Below, piece after piece: positions 1 through 6,798 of a stretch of 10,376 nucleotides of DNA; the stretch's first letter is position 1, and every line of letters starts with the position of its first letter. Below the pieces are notes generated by a model. That model was not told the DNA's origin. It did not search any database and saw only the letters and a program-made list of their open reading frames with translations. Origin of the DNA: Flavobacteriales bacterium (GTDB lineage: Bacteria > Bacteroidota > Bacteroidia > Flavobacteriales_D > Sanyastnellaceae); NCBI GenBank assembly GCA_011524845.1, contig WTJL01000070.1, positions 1 to 10,376 on the forward strand, read 5' to 3'. The position numbers and the translations under genes are program-made.

Positions 1-336
1 CGCAAGATCATGATGGACACCCGCGACCGCATCGAAGAGATCGGGAAGCAGCGGGACGCCAATGGCGGCAAGTGGGAAGGAGACGGCAAGACCTTGTTGG
101 GCAGCTACATCACGGAGGAAGAACTTTGGGCATGCACGTCTTGCCAAGCCTGCGTGCAAGCATGCCCCGTCAACATCTCCCCCATGGGCATTGTGCTCGA
201 CATGCGCCGCAGCTTGATCATGGAGGACAGCAAATCGCCAGAGTCCATCACGTCCATGTTCAACAACATTGAAAACAACGGTGCGCCATGGGCCTTCCCT
301 GCTGCAAGCCGTGGAGATTGGACCCAAGAATCCTGA
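1..336 (+). CDS. 4Fe-4S ferredoxin-type oxidoreductase subunit, C-terminal part (5' end outside window)
   Basis: The reading frame is open from base 1, so the ATG at 10 is probably internal and the gene begins before the window. The visible 111 residues hold one complete ferredoxin-type cluster motif, CTSCQACVQACP, followed by NISPMGIVLDMRRSLIM, the usual helix after such a motif in HdrC/GlpC/LutB-like proteins. In Bacteroidota such a protein, with an N-terminal membrane region and two 4Fe-4S clusters, typically sits directly before a CCG-domain protein, as here: only 3 bp separate its stop from the next ATG. Together they probably pass electrons to or from a quinone or flavoprotein partner at the inner membrane. 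The cluster motif is seen; the membrane part and the partner are inferred. The donor cannot be told from this fragment. Confidence 0.88.
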   Translation, partial: RKIMMDTRDRIEEIGKQRDANGGKWEGDGKTLLGSYITEEELWACTSCQACVQACPVNISPMGIVLDMRRSLIMEDSKSPESITSMFNNIENNGAPWAFPAASRGDWTQES

Positions 337-339
337 ACC

Positions 340-1143
340 ATGAGCACGTTTCAAGTTCCTACATTGGCGGACATGACCGCCCAGGGCAAGACCCCTGAAG
401 TGTTGTTTTGGGTGGGATGCGCTGGCAGTTTTGACGACCGAGCCAAGCGCATCACCAAAGCCATTGCCCGCATCCTCCACCATTGCGAGGTGCCGTTTGC
501 CGTGTTGGGCGCGGAAGAGAGCTGCACAGGCGATCCCGCCAAGCGCGCTGGAAATGAATTCCTGTTCCAAATGCAGGCTGCGCAAAACATCGCCGTCCTC
601 AACGGCTACGAAGTGAAGCGCATCGTCACGGGTTGCCCCCACTGCTTCAACGTGCTCAAGAACGAATACCCCGAGTTGGGCGGCACCTACGAAGTGATGC
701 ACCACACACAATTCATTCGCGACCTCATCGACCAAGGCCGATTGAAGGTGGCCGACGGCAACCCTTTCAAGGGCCGCCGCATCACCTTCCACGACCCGTG
801 CTACCTCGGACGTGGAAACGGCGAATACGCTGCCCCAAGAGACGTGTTGTCCACCCTCGACGCCGAGCTCGTGGAAATGCGCCGTTGCAAGCAGAACGGC
901 TTGTGTTGCGGAGCCGGTGGGGCCCAGATGTTCAAAGAAGCCGAGAAAGGCAACCGCGAAGTCAACCACGAACGCACCGACGACGTCCTTGACGCCAACC
1001 CGGCCATCGTGGCCACGGGCTGCCCCTTCTGCAACACCATGATGACCGACGGCGTGAAAAATGCCGAACGCGAATCGTCCATCGACGTCAAAGACATCGC
1101 CGAACTCATCGCCGAGGCCGCGGACCTCGTTCCCTCGAACTGA
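340..1143 (+). CDS. (Fe-S)-binding protein with two CCG domains (HdrB/GlpC/LutA-like)
   Basis: A 267-residue soluble protein, about the usual length for this Bacteroidota family. It holds two cysteine-rich CCG repeats, the fold that carries a non-cubane 4Fe-4S cluster in heterodisulfide reductase HdrB. Repeat 1 uses C27 (VGCAG), C62 (SCTGDPAKRAG) and C99/C102 (GCPHC). Repeat 2 uses C154 (HDPCYLGR), C189/C190 (LCCGAGGA) and C228/C231 (GCPFC). Repeat 1 has a single Cys followed by Thr where repeat 2 has the Cys pair, so the second repeat is the better candidate for a full cluster site; from memory this asymmetry is normal in the family. The gene starts 3 bp after the preceding ferredoxin-type gene, so the two are surely one operon and probably one complex. 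The electron partner (glycolate, lactate, ETF or a quinone) is not shown by the sequence. The ATG at 340 is the first start after the upstream stop. Confidence 0.9.
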   Translation: MSTFQVPTLADMTAQGKTPEVLFWVGCAGSFDDRAKRITKAIARILHHCEVPFAVLGAEESCTGDPAKRAGNEFLFQMQAAQNIAVLNGYEVKRIVTGCPHCFNVLKNEYPELGGTYEVMHHTQFIRDLIDQGRLKVADGNPFKGRRITFHDPCYLGRGNGEYAAPRDVLSTLDAELVEMRRCKQNGLCCGAGGAQMFKEAEKGNREVNHERTDDVLDANPAIVATGCPFCNTMMTDGVKNAERESSIDVKDIAELIAEAADLVPSN

Positions 1144-1195
1144 GTGATCTGCGAACGACCTGAATACTGATTGAACCAACACCTACATCATCTCC

Positions 1196-1942
1196 ATGCT
1201 TCTTGAAGGAAAAGTGGCCATCGTGACCGGAGCGTCACGTGGCATCGGAAAAGCCATTGCGCAACAATTCATCGCCCAAGGCGCCAAAGTCGCGTTCACG
1301 TACCGCAGCTCGGCAGAAGCCGCAGCCGCCCTTGAACAGGAACTGAGCGCCGGTGGCGGCACCGTCAAAGGCTTTCAATCGGACGCCGCGAGCATGACCG
1401 ACGCCGAGCGTTTGGTGGGCGAAGTCGTGGACGCGTTTGGCACCGTGGACATTGTCATCAACAACGCAGGCATCACCGACGACACCCTGCTCATGCGCAT
1501 GACCGAAGAGCAATGGGACCGCGTCATCAGCGTGAACTTGAAAAGCTGCTTCAACTTGACGAAGGCTGTGATGCGCACCATGCTCAAGGCACGTGCGGGG
1601 TCCATCGTCAACATCAGCTCAGTGGTGGGTGTGCAAGGCAACGCAGGTCAGGCGAACTACGCCGCCTCGAAGGCTGGCATTCTCGGGTTCACGAAGTCCG
1701 TGGCGCTCGAACTCGGCAGCCGCAACATTCGTTGCAACGCCATTGCCCCTGGCTTCATTGAAACCGAGATGACCGCCAAGCTCGATGCAGACACTGTTCA
1801 AGGCTGGCGCGATGCCATCCCCCTGAAGCGCGGTGGAACACCAGAAGACGTGGCCAACTTGTGCGTCTTCTTGGCCAGCGACATGAGCGCCTACATCACC
1901 GGCCAAACCTTGAACGTCGACGGCGGCATGATCACCGCCTGA
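1196..1942 (+). CDS. fabG: 3-oxoacyl-[acyl-carrier-protein] reductase, SDR family
   Basis: A 248-residue classical short-chain dehydrogenase/reductase, the standard FabG length. Visible motifs: the nucleotide-binding TGASRGIG at 11-18, NNAG at 89-92, N114, S142, and the active-site Y155/K159 in YAASK. The C-terminal TLNVDGGM segment is typical of FabG. FabG reduces 3-oxoacyl-ACP to 3-hydroxyacyl-ACP with NADPH in the cytoplasmic fatty-acid elongation cycle. The gene lies 52 bp after the Fe-S gene with no clear promoter between them, and no other fab gene is nearby. Because SDR enzymes are readily re-purposed and the neighbours are electron-transfer proteins, a role with another 3-oxoacyl substrate (such as acyl-CoA) cannot be excluded; the fold and chemistry are secure, the exact substrate less so. 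Confidence 0.9.
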   Translation: MLLEGKVAIVTGASRGIGKAIAQQFIAQGAKVAFTYRSSAEAAAALEQELSAGGGTVKGFQSDAASMTDAERLVGEVVDAFGTVDIVINNAGITDDTLLMRMTEEQWDRVISVNLKSCFNLTKAVMRTMLKARAGSIVNISSVVGVQGNAGQANYAASKAGILGFTKSVALELGSRNIRCNAIAPGFIETEMTAKLDADTVQGWRDAIPLKRGGTPEDVANLCVFLASDMSAYITGQTLNVDGGMITA

Positions 1943-1965
1943 TTCGTCTCCTCCCGTCCTTCCCC

Positions 1966-4092
1966 ATGGATGTCTCCAACCTCATCGTCCAGGCCCAGCC
2001 TTGGCAGTGGGCCGCCCTCGCGGGCATGGCCTTGGGGTTGACCGCATTGCTGTACGGATGGGGCGATGAACGGCCCAAACCCACGTGGCTTCTCGCCCTT
2101 CTGAGGGCGGCCGTGCTGGGGACACTTGGGTTCTTGTTGCTCAGCCCCATGCTGCGCAGCACAACGGAAACGCGTGAGTCTCCTGTGCTTCCCGTCCTGG
2201 TGGACGCCACTTCGAGCCAATGGCTCGGAGAAGACAGCACCGCACGGCAGCAGGCCTTGGCCGCCTTGGTGGCCCAACTGCCCGGTTGGGGTGACACACC
2301 GGGATGGGAGGTGAATCTCTTTTCTTTTGACCGGGACCTCCACCCCGTGGAGGGAGAATGGGCACCTCAAGGCAAACGAACGGACCTCGGATCGGCCTTG
2401 GAATCGGTTCGCGACCGCTACGTGCATCGCAACGTGCCCGCGGTGGTGGTTGTGACCGATGGTCGCGCCAACCGCGGTCCAGACCCAGAATTTTCTGCGG
2501 AGCGATTGGACGTTCCCCACGTGTTCATCGGCACAGGCGACACCTCGTTGGTCACCGACCTCGAAGTCTCCAAGCTCAGGCTCAACGAAGTGGCCTACCT
2601 CGGGAACGCCTTTCCCGTGGAGGTCACGGCACAAGCTCGTGGCGCAAAGGGGGTGCCGATGGTGTTGCGTTTGGCCTCCGGAAACAAGGTCTTGGAGACC
2701 ACCACCTGGACGCCAGAGCACAACCTGAGCAGCACACGCTGGACGGTGCAGGTGGATGCCGACAAGGCCGGCCCCATGCCGCTGACCGCCACCCTTGCGC
2801 CTCAAGGTGCATGGACCCAACGGGAAGTCACCCAGCAAAACAACCGAAAGCGCGCCACCATCGACATTCTCGAGAGTCGGCGCCGCATTCTGGTGGTGGC
2901 ACGCGCCCCCCACCCCGACGTAGCGGCCTTGCGCAATGCTGCGGAAACCAATGTGCACCAAGAAACCGAGGTGGTGTGGGTGTCCGACTTGGACGGCAAC
3001 GCCTCCCTTCCCACACACGACGTGCTCGTGTTGCATCACGTCGATCCCGCCCTGCTTCCTTCCGGTGTCACGGATGCCATTCAAAAAGGGCGTGCATTGT
3101 GGGTGCTTGGCGGGGCCAGCACCACCTGGAACGACTGGGACCTGAATGTGGTGGGATTCCAACACGCTGCCGAACCTCTGGTGACCGAATCCCAAGGACA
3201 CAAGGTGGCCTCGTTCGATCCCTTCCCGTTGCCGGCCGACTTGGAACGCATGTTGGCCCTTTGGCCTCCTTTGGCATGCCCTACGGGCGCCTACAACCTC
3301 ACCCCAGCCTTGGTGCCTGCGTTACTTCAACAAGTGGGGCCTGTGGCCACAGACTGGCCCCTTTGGGCAGTGCGAGAGGGCGACGACCGTCGCGTGGCGG
3401 TGACGTTGGGCGAAGGACTTTGGCGCTGGCGGATGCAAGACCTGGTTCGTCACGACGGCGAAAGCCAAGCCTTCGATGAACTCGTGAACCGTACGTTGCA
3501 GTACCTCAGCAGCCGGGACGACGTCAAGCGGCTTCGCATCTCCGCCCCAGAGCGCATCGACGAAGACGTTCGCTGTCAATGGGTGGCTGAAGTCTACGAC
3601 GTCTCCCTCTCCCCCACGGTCGATGTCGATGTATCGTTGACCTTGACCCCAAGACGTGGCGAAGCCACAGAACATCGGTTTGTGGAAAGCCCCCGCGGCA
3701 CCGATTTCAACCTCGACTTGGGCATGCTTCTGCCCGGGGTGTACGATTGGCGCGCCTCCTGCACCCAAAATGGCGAGCCGCTCTCCCAACGCGGAACGCT
3801 GGTCGTCAATGCCGTTCAAGCAGAGGCGAGCCTTGTGCCTGCCAACCATGGGTTGCTTCAGCGTCTGGCCGACCGGACCCAAGGGTTGTTCTTGGGAACC
3901 CTTCACACCGACGACGATGTAACTGCACTCACCGCGTCGTGGGAGGCCTTCGCCTCGGCCACCCCTGCCCAAGACGTGGTCCACAGCTCGTCTGAAAGGC
4001 TGCCGTTGCACGCCCAACTTTGGCTGTTGATCAGCCTGCTGACCCTGCTGACGGCCGAGTGGGCCATTCGCAGGGCAGGTGGAGGCCGCTGA
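1966..4092 (+). CDS. Membrane-anchored vWA-domain protein with possible GATase-like middle domain
   Basis: A 708-residue protein when started at the ATG at 1966, 23 bp after fabG; the open frame runs back into fabG, but that extension is Arg/His-rich shadow sequence. Two N-terminal membrane segments (about 12-32 and 41-61) and one near the C terminus (about 684-698) suggest that most of the protein lies in the periplasm. Residues about 75-200 look like a von Willebrand A domain with a MIDAS metal site: DATSS at 80-84, RTDLGSAL with T139, and VVVVTDGRANRG with D165. The DxSxS motif has Thr at its second position. Residues about 307-400 (RRILVVARAPHPDVAALRNA onward, then DVLVLHHVDP and LWVLGG) resemble the class I glutamine-amidotransferase-like fold seen in related bacterial proteins, without a recognised catalytic Cys. 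Residues about 520-620 look like an Ig-type beta domain. BatA/BatB-type proteins are the nearest named relatives I know. Function unknown. Confidence 0.72.
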   Translation: MDVSNLIVQAQPWQWAALAGMALGLTALLYGWGDERPKPTWLLALLRAAVLGTLGFLLLSPMLRSTTETRESPVLPVLVDATSSQWLGEDSTARQQALAALVAQLPGWGDTPGWEVNLFSFDRDLHPVEGEWAPQGKRTDLGSALESVRDRYVHRNVPAVVVVTDGRANRGPDPEFSAERLDVPHVFIGTGDTSLVTDLEVSKLRLNEVAYLGNAFPVEVTAQARGAKGVPMVLRLASGNKVLETTTWTPEHNLSSTRWTVQVDADKAGPMPLTATLAPQGAWTQREVTQQNNRKRATIDILESRRRILVVARAPHPDVAALRNAAETNVHQETEVVWVSDLDGNASLPTHDVLVLHHVDPALLPSGVTDAIQKGRALWVLGGASTTWNDWDLNVVGFQHAAEPLVTESQGHKVASFDPFPLPADLERMLALWPPLACPTGAYNLTPALVPALLQQVGPVATDWPLWAVREGDDRRVAVTLGEGLWRWRMQDLVRHDGESQAFDELVNRTLQYLSSRDDVKRLRISAPERIDEDVRCQWVAEVYDVSLSPTVDVDVSLTLTPRRGEATEHRFVESPRGTDFNLDLGMLLPGVYDWRASCTQNGEPLSQRGTLVVNAVQAEASLVPANHGLLQRLADRTQGLFLGTLHTDDDVTALTASWEAFASATPAQDVVHSSSERLPLHAQLWLLISLLTLLTAEWAIRRAGGGR

Positions 4093-4101
4093 CACCATGT
4101 G

Positions 4102-4131
4102 AAGAGACGTCAATGCGTCGCCGGGTCTCTT
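4102..4131. repeat. Inverted repeat between the vWA and SPFH genes
   Basis: A 7-bp perfect inverted repeat (AAGAGAC at 4102-4108, GTCTCTT at 4125-4131) encloses 16 bases, with a smaller GACG/CGTC pair that would compete with part of it. No T tract follows, so it is a poor intrinsic terminator. It could be a weak mRNA hairpin separating the two genes or an operator. Chance occurrence is possible. Confidence 0.3.
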
Positions 4132-4141
4132 GCTTCAAGGT

Positions 4142-4149
4142 TATCTTGG
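4142..4149 (+). promoter_or_regulatory. Possible Bacteroidota -7 box upstream of the SPFH gene
   Basis: TATCTTGG matches five of the six fixed bases of the TAnnTTTG -7 consensus. It ends only 4 bp before the ATG at 4154, and no TTG/TTTG -33 element is visible about 20 bp upstream. If it is active, transcription would start at or next to the start codon. Weak evidence. Confidence 0.2.
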
Positions 4150-4153
4150 ACGC

Positions 4154-4993
4154 ATGAACATGTCTGCTTCTCCCGAGGACCGTCGACGCTTGCGCGGCAT
4201 CCTCCTTGCCCTTGTTGTATTCCTCCCCGTGGTCATGCTGTGGGGCTCGTTGACCGTGACTGTTCCTTCGGGACATGCGGGCTTGACCTTCCACACGTTT
4301 GGAGAAGGGGTCGACCCCAATGAAGCTCCCCTGAAAAGTGGCTTTCACTTCAAAGCGCCTTGGAACAAGGTCTACGAATACGAGATTCGCCAAACCGAGC
4401 AGATGGAAGCCCTTGAGGTGTTGAGCTCCAACCTTCTCAAGATCAACATGGACATGACCGTGTTCACCCAGCCTCAGTACGAAAACCTGGGACGGCTGGA
4501 AATCGAGCGCGGCCGCAACTACGAGGAAAAGGTCATCCGCCCAGCCATGCGTTCCGTCGCCCGGGAAGTCATTGCGAAATACCTCCCTGAAGAGTTCAAC
4601 ACCACCAAGCGCGAGCAAATCCAATTGGAGATCAAGAACCAACTCGCGATGAAGCTCGCAGAGAACTACATCCAGCTCAACGACGTGTTGATTCGCAACA
4701 TTCAACTGCCCACCACGTTGGAGCAGGCCATCGAGCGCAAACTCCAACAAGAGCAAGAATCCTTGGAGTACGAGTTCCGTCTTGAGAAAGCCCAAAAAGA
4801 AGCCGACCGTCTGCGCATTGAAGCGGCAGGCATCCGCGACTTCGAAGAGATCATTTCCAAAGGCCTCAGCGACAAACTGCTCAAGTGGAAAGGCATTGAG
4901 GCCACCAAGGAAATCGCCAAAAGCAACAACACCAAGATTGTGGTGGTGGGCGGCGGCGACGACGGCCTTCCCCTCATCCTCGGAGACAACTGA
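4154..4993 (+). CDS. Prohibitin-like SPFH/Band 7 membrane protein
   Basis: A 279-residue SPFH-family protein. One N-terminal membrane segment (about 14-31, LRGILLALVVFLPVVMLWGS) is followed by the SPFH/PHB domain (about 34-195), which opens with VPSGHAGLTFHTFGEGV and contains ENYIQLNDVLIRNIQLP. A coiled-coil stretch (about 188-232), beginning TLEQAIERKLQQEQ, is the classic prohibitin junction. Prohibitin-like proteins form large membrane rings that organise membrane microdomains and often modulate the FtsH protease. The first ATG is at 4154; an in-frame TTG at 4130 and a second ATG at 4160 are alternatives. The gene lies 61 bp after the vWA gene and ends at the strong hairpin at 5025-5053. 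The C terminus (about 261-279) is a short Val/Gly/Asp-rich tail. The family is secure; the specific partner is unknown. Confidence 0.88.
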   Translation: MNMSASPEDRRRLRGILLALVVFLPVVMLWGSLTVTVPSGHAGLTFHTFGEGVDPNEAPLKSGFHFKAPWNKVYEYEIRQTEQMEALEVLSSNLLKINMDMTVFTQPQYENLGRLEIERGRNYEEKVIRPAMRSVAREVIAKYLPEEFNTTKREQIQLEIKNQLAMKLAENYIQLNDVLIRNIQLPTTLEQAIERKLQQEQESLEYEFRLEKAQKEADRLRIEAAGIRDFEEIISKGLSDKLLKWKGIEATKEIAKSNNTKIVVVGGGDDGLPLILGDN

Positions 4994-5024
4994 ACAACCC
5001 CAACCTCAGGGCATGACGCCCTCG

Positions 5025-5053
5025 AAAAAAAAGGCGCCATGTGCGCCTTTTTT
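5025..5053. terminator. Bidirectional intrinsic terminator between convergent SPFH and rpmB genes
   Basis: Eight A (5025-5032), GGCGC, a 5-base loop (CATGT), GCGCC, then six T (5048-5053). The A and T tracts also pair with each other, so the stem can extend past the GC core. A T tract follows the hairpin on either strand, so it can end transcription of the SPFH operon rightward and of rpmB leftward. It sits 32 bp after the SPFH stop. Confidence 0.85.
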
Positions 5054-5109
5054 GATTCTCCATTGTTTCACCCCAAAGGCAGCATGAGCATGCCATGGCC
5101 CCAAACGCA

Positions 5110-5135
5110 AACGACCCGCCACAGGGCAGGTCGTT
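5110..5135 (-). terminator. Hairpin downstream of rpmB, possible weak terminator
   Basis: An 11-position stem with one mismatch (AACGACC, mismatch, GCC pairing with GGC, mismatch, GGTCGTT) around a 4-base ACAG loop, starting 33 bp after the rpmB stop. Read on the minus strand it is followed by a modest T-rich run (TTTGCGTTTGG) rather than a true T tract. It may end or stabilise the rpmB transcript ahead of the stronger hairpin at 5025-5053. Nothing else is visible in the 174-bp gap between the SPFH and rpmB genes. Confidence 0.45.
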
Positions 5136-5167
5136 GTGCTTGGGGACGTGCCCCTGGATGCTCGCGC

Positions 5168-5410
5168 TTACTTCGCCTGAAGCACACCGAGCTCTTCGCC
5201 ACGCTTCATGGCCGCCAACACACCGATCTTGCTGATCGTGCGAATGGCCTTGGCAGACACGCGCAAAGTGACCCAGCGGTCTTCTTCAGGAATGTAGAAG
5301 CGCTTGCGTTGGAGGTTGGGGTAGAAACGACGCTTGGTCTTACGCTGTGAGTGCGAAACGTTGTTTCCCACCATCACTTTCTTCCCGGTAATTTCACAGA
5401 CGCGGCTCAT
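5168..5410 (-). CDS. rpmB: 50S ribosomal protein L28 (bL28)
   Basis: 80 residues, the normal length for bL28. The N-terminal MSRVCEITGKK, the basic SHSQRKTKRRFYPNLQ segment (positions 19-34) and VTLRVSAKAIRTISKIG (about 47-63) are diagnostic of L28, a protein of the large ribosomal subunit. The start at 5410 is the only sensible ATG. It is preceded by an AT-rich leader with the small palindrome CTAAAAAATTAG rather than a Shine-Dalgarno sequence, which is normal for Bacteroidota. It lies 40 bp after cinA on the same strand but has its own promoter-like sequence. The rpmG-DUF4295-ftsY genes that commonly follow rpmB in Bacteroidota are absent; two hairpins and a convergent gene follow instead. 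Confidence 0.97.
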   Translation of the reverse strand: MSRVCEITGKKVMVGNNVSHSQRKTKRRFYPNLQRKRFYIPEEDRWVTLRVSAKAIRTISKIGVLAAMKRGEELGVLQAK

Positions 5411-5431
5411 GGCTCTAATTTTTTAGGACTG

Positions 5432-5462
5432 CAAAGAAACAACTTTTTCGTCATTCATCCAA
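5432..5462 (-). promoter_or_regulatory. Candidate Bacteroidota-type promoter for rpmB
   Basis: Read on the minus strand: TTG (5462-5460), a 20-bp spacer, then TTTCTTTG (5439-5432), which matches five of the six fixed bases of the TAnnTTTG -7 consensus. The spacing fits the phylum's -33/-7 arrangement. It overlaps the 3' end and stop codon of cinA and would give a short AT-rich leader before the rpmB ATG at 5410. Confidence 0.5.
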
Positions 5463-6725
5463 CCCTTTTGCCCCTCCTTCTCTCAAGGCGTGGTAAAGAT
5501 GGGTCAAGACCTTGCGGGACGCGCGTTGCACGATTCGTTCGCGTTGGGACCCAAACCTGTGGCACCAGGCCGCCACCCCGTCCGGACCTGCCACAGCCAT
5601 CCACACCATCCCCACAGGTTTCTCAGGGCTTCCACCGGTCGGTCCTGCCACGCCTGAGGTGGCCACCGCCCAGTCTGTGCCAAGGCGTTGCTGGGCCCCG
5701 AGCGCCATGGCCTTGACCACCACCTCACTCACCGCGCCATGGCGTTTAAGGTCCTGGGGATCCACACCGAGCTGCCCCACCTTCACCGCGTTGTCGTAGG
5801 CCACCACCCCGCCCCACATGGCGGCACTTGCGCCCGGGACCAACGTCAACATCGAGGACACGCGACCGCCTGTGCACGATTCTGCCGTACTCAACGTTTC
5901 GCCACGCTCCTTCAGGACGGTCAGCACGGCCTCAGGGAGGCCGGAATTGCCGCGTCCGATGACGTGCTTTTGGGCCAACGTCACAAACGCGTCGGCTTCG
6001 TCTCGAAGCAAGGCCGCGAGGGCGTCTCGCCGATGAGATGGCCCCTGAACGCCCACCCGAACCTTCACCTGTCCCGGCGAAGGGAGATAGGCCAACGACA
6101 CGCCCTTCTCAGGCAAGGCACCCTCCCACTCCGCCACCAATTGGGCAAGCGAGGACTCCCCGATGCCTGCGGTGACGATGGTCTCGTACAAGGTGGTCGG
6201 CACGTCAAAATGCGAGCGAAGTCGAGGCAAGACCTCATGCGTCATCAGCCCCTCCATCTCGTACGGAACGCCTGGCATGCTGACCACGACCTTCCCTCCA
6301 GGACGATCGAACCACATGCCGGAAGCCGTGCCAAGCGGGTTGGGAAGAACCGTGCAGTCCTTCGGCAGCATGGCCTGCAGCCTGTTCACCTCCAGGAAGG
6401 GCACATTGCGCGACTCGAACCAGGCCTGAATCTTCGCGGCAATGTCGTCGTGCATGACCAGTTCCGTCCCAAAATGTTGGGCGAGCACGTGTTTGGTGAG
6501 GTCGTCTTTCGTGGGGCCGAGCCCACCCGTGATCAGCACCACTTCCGCCTCGGCGAGCGAACGGTCCACGGCCGTCCGAATGGCCGCGGGCTCGTCCGAA
6601 AGCGTCACCACAGACGTCACCCGCCATCCCTCGTCGGTGAGCTTCTGCCCCATCCAGGCGGCGTTGGTGTTGACGGTTTGGCCAATCAGAAGTTCGTCGC
6701 CGATGGAGAGAAGGTGAACACGCAT
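5451..6725 (-). CDS. cinA: CinA family nicotinamide-nucleotide amidohydrolase
   Basis: A 424-residue two-domain CinA, close to the usual 410-425. The N-terminal COG1058/MoCF-like domain (about 1-170) shows SIGDELLIGQTVNTN at 7-21, ITGGLGPTKDDLTK at 65-78, LPNPLGTASGMWFD at 127-140 and MPGVPYEME at 150-158. The C-terminal PncC-type domain (about 260-415) shows LSTAESCTGG at 278-287, WGGVVAYDNAVKVGQLGV at 304-321, GAVSE at 330-334 and SGVAGPTGG at 357-365. The PncC domain deamidates NMN to nicotinate mononucleotide, returning nicotinamide nucleotides to NAD synthesis; in the family the COG1058 domain is linked to ADP-ribose pyrophosphatase activity. The ATG at 6725 is chosen because MRVHLLSIGDELL aligns with known N termini; an in-frame ATG at 6749 would add eight residues and lies in the terminator T tract. 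The historical competence/DNA-damage name does not by itself imply natural transformation. Confidence 0.95.
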   Translation of the reverse strand: MRVHLLSIGDELLIGQTVNTNAAWMGQKLTDEGWRVTSVVTLSDEPAAIRTAVDRSLAEAEVVLITGGLGPTKDDLTKHVLAQHFGTELVMHDDIAAKIQAWFESRNVPFLEVNRLQAMLPKDCTVLPNPLGTASGMWFDRPGGKVVVSMPGVPYEMEGLMTHEVLPRLRSHFDVPTTLYETIVTAGIGESSLAQLVAEWEGALPEKGVSLAYLPSPGQVKVRVGVQGPSHRRDALAALLRDEADAFVTLAQKHVIGRGNSGLPEAVLTVLKERGETLSTAESCTGGRVSSMLTLVPGASAAMWGGVVAYDNAVKVGQLGVDPQDLKRHGAVSEVVVKAMALGAQQRLGTDWAVATSGVAGPTGGSPEKPVGMVWMAVAGPDGVAAWCHRFGSQRERIVQRASRKVLTHLYHALREGGAKGLDE

Positions 6726-6730
6726 GGATG

Positions 6731-6738
6731 CAAAGATG
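6731..6738 (-). promoter_or_regulatory. Possible -7 box immediately upstream of cinA
   Basis: CATCTTTG (minus strand) matches five of the six fixed bases of TAnnTTTG and ends 5 bp before the ATG at 6725. The place where a -33 element would lie is taken up by the stem of the preceding gene's terminator, and no TTG is found at the right spacing. If real, the cinA transcript would start at or beside its start codon. Confidence 0.3.
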
Positions 6739-6749
6739 AGGGAGGGCAC

Positions 6750-6777
6750 AAAAAAAGCGGCACCGAAGTGCCGCTTT
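6750..6777 (-). terminator. Intrinsic terminator of the T9SS-secreted protein gene, UUCG tetraloop
   Basis: A perfect 10-bp stem (AAAGCGGCAC pairing with GTGCCGCTTT) closed by a TTCG loop in the stable C(UUCG)G context, followed on the minus strand by a run of seven T. It lies 21 bp past the stop codon of the gene ending at 6799 and just before cinA, so it isolates the secreted-protein gene from cinA. Confidence 0.93.
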
Positions 6778-6798
6778 CAAAGCCGTTGTGGGTGTGAC

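Noticed and set aside
1891..3201. Long minus-strand open frame (436 codons) antisense to the vWA gene
   Set aside because: Gly/His/Gln-rich composition without recognisable motifs. The plus strand shows a coherent vWA protein with membrane segments.
4130..4153. TTG start extending the SPFH protein by eight residues
   Set aside because: A rare start codon, and it overlaps the inverted repeat. The ATG at 4154 gives a normal N terminus just before the membrane segment.
5110..5135. Hairpin after rpmB considered as a small RNA or regulatory RNA
   Set aside because: It is a single short stem with no promoter of its own and no recognisable class; a 3' hairpin of rpmB explains it.
5504..6725. cinA as evidence of a natural competence cluster
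   Set aside because: CinA is widespread as an NAD-cycle enzyme, and no com, recA or dpr gene is adjacent.
5688..6797. Plus-strand open frame (369 codons) opposite cinA
   Set aside because: A shadow of a fully motif-supported CinA; its translation is Arg/His-rich and lacks any domain.
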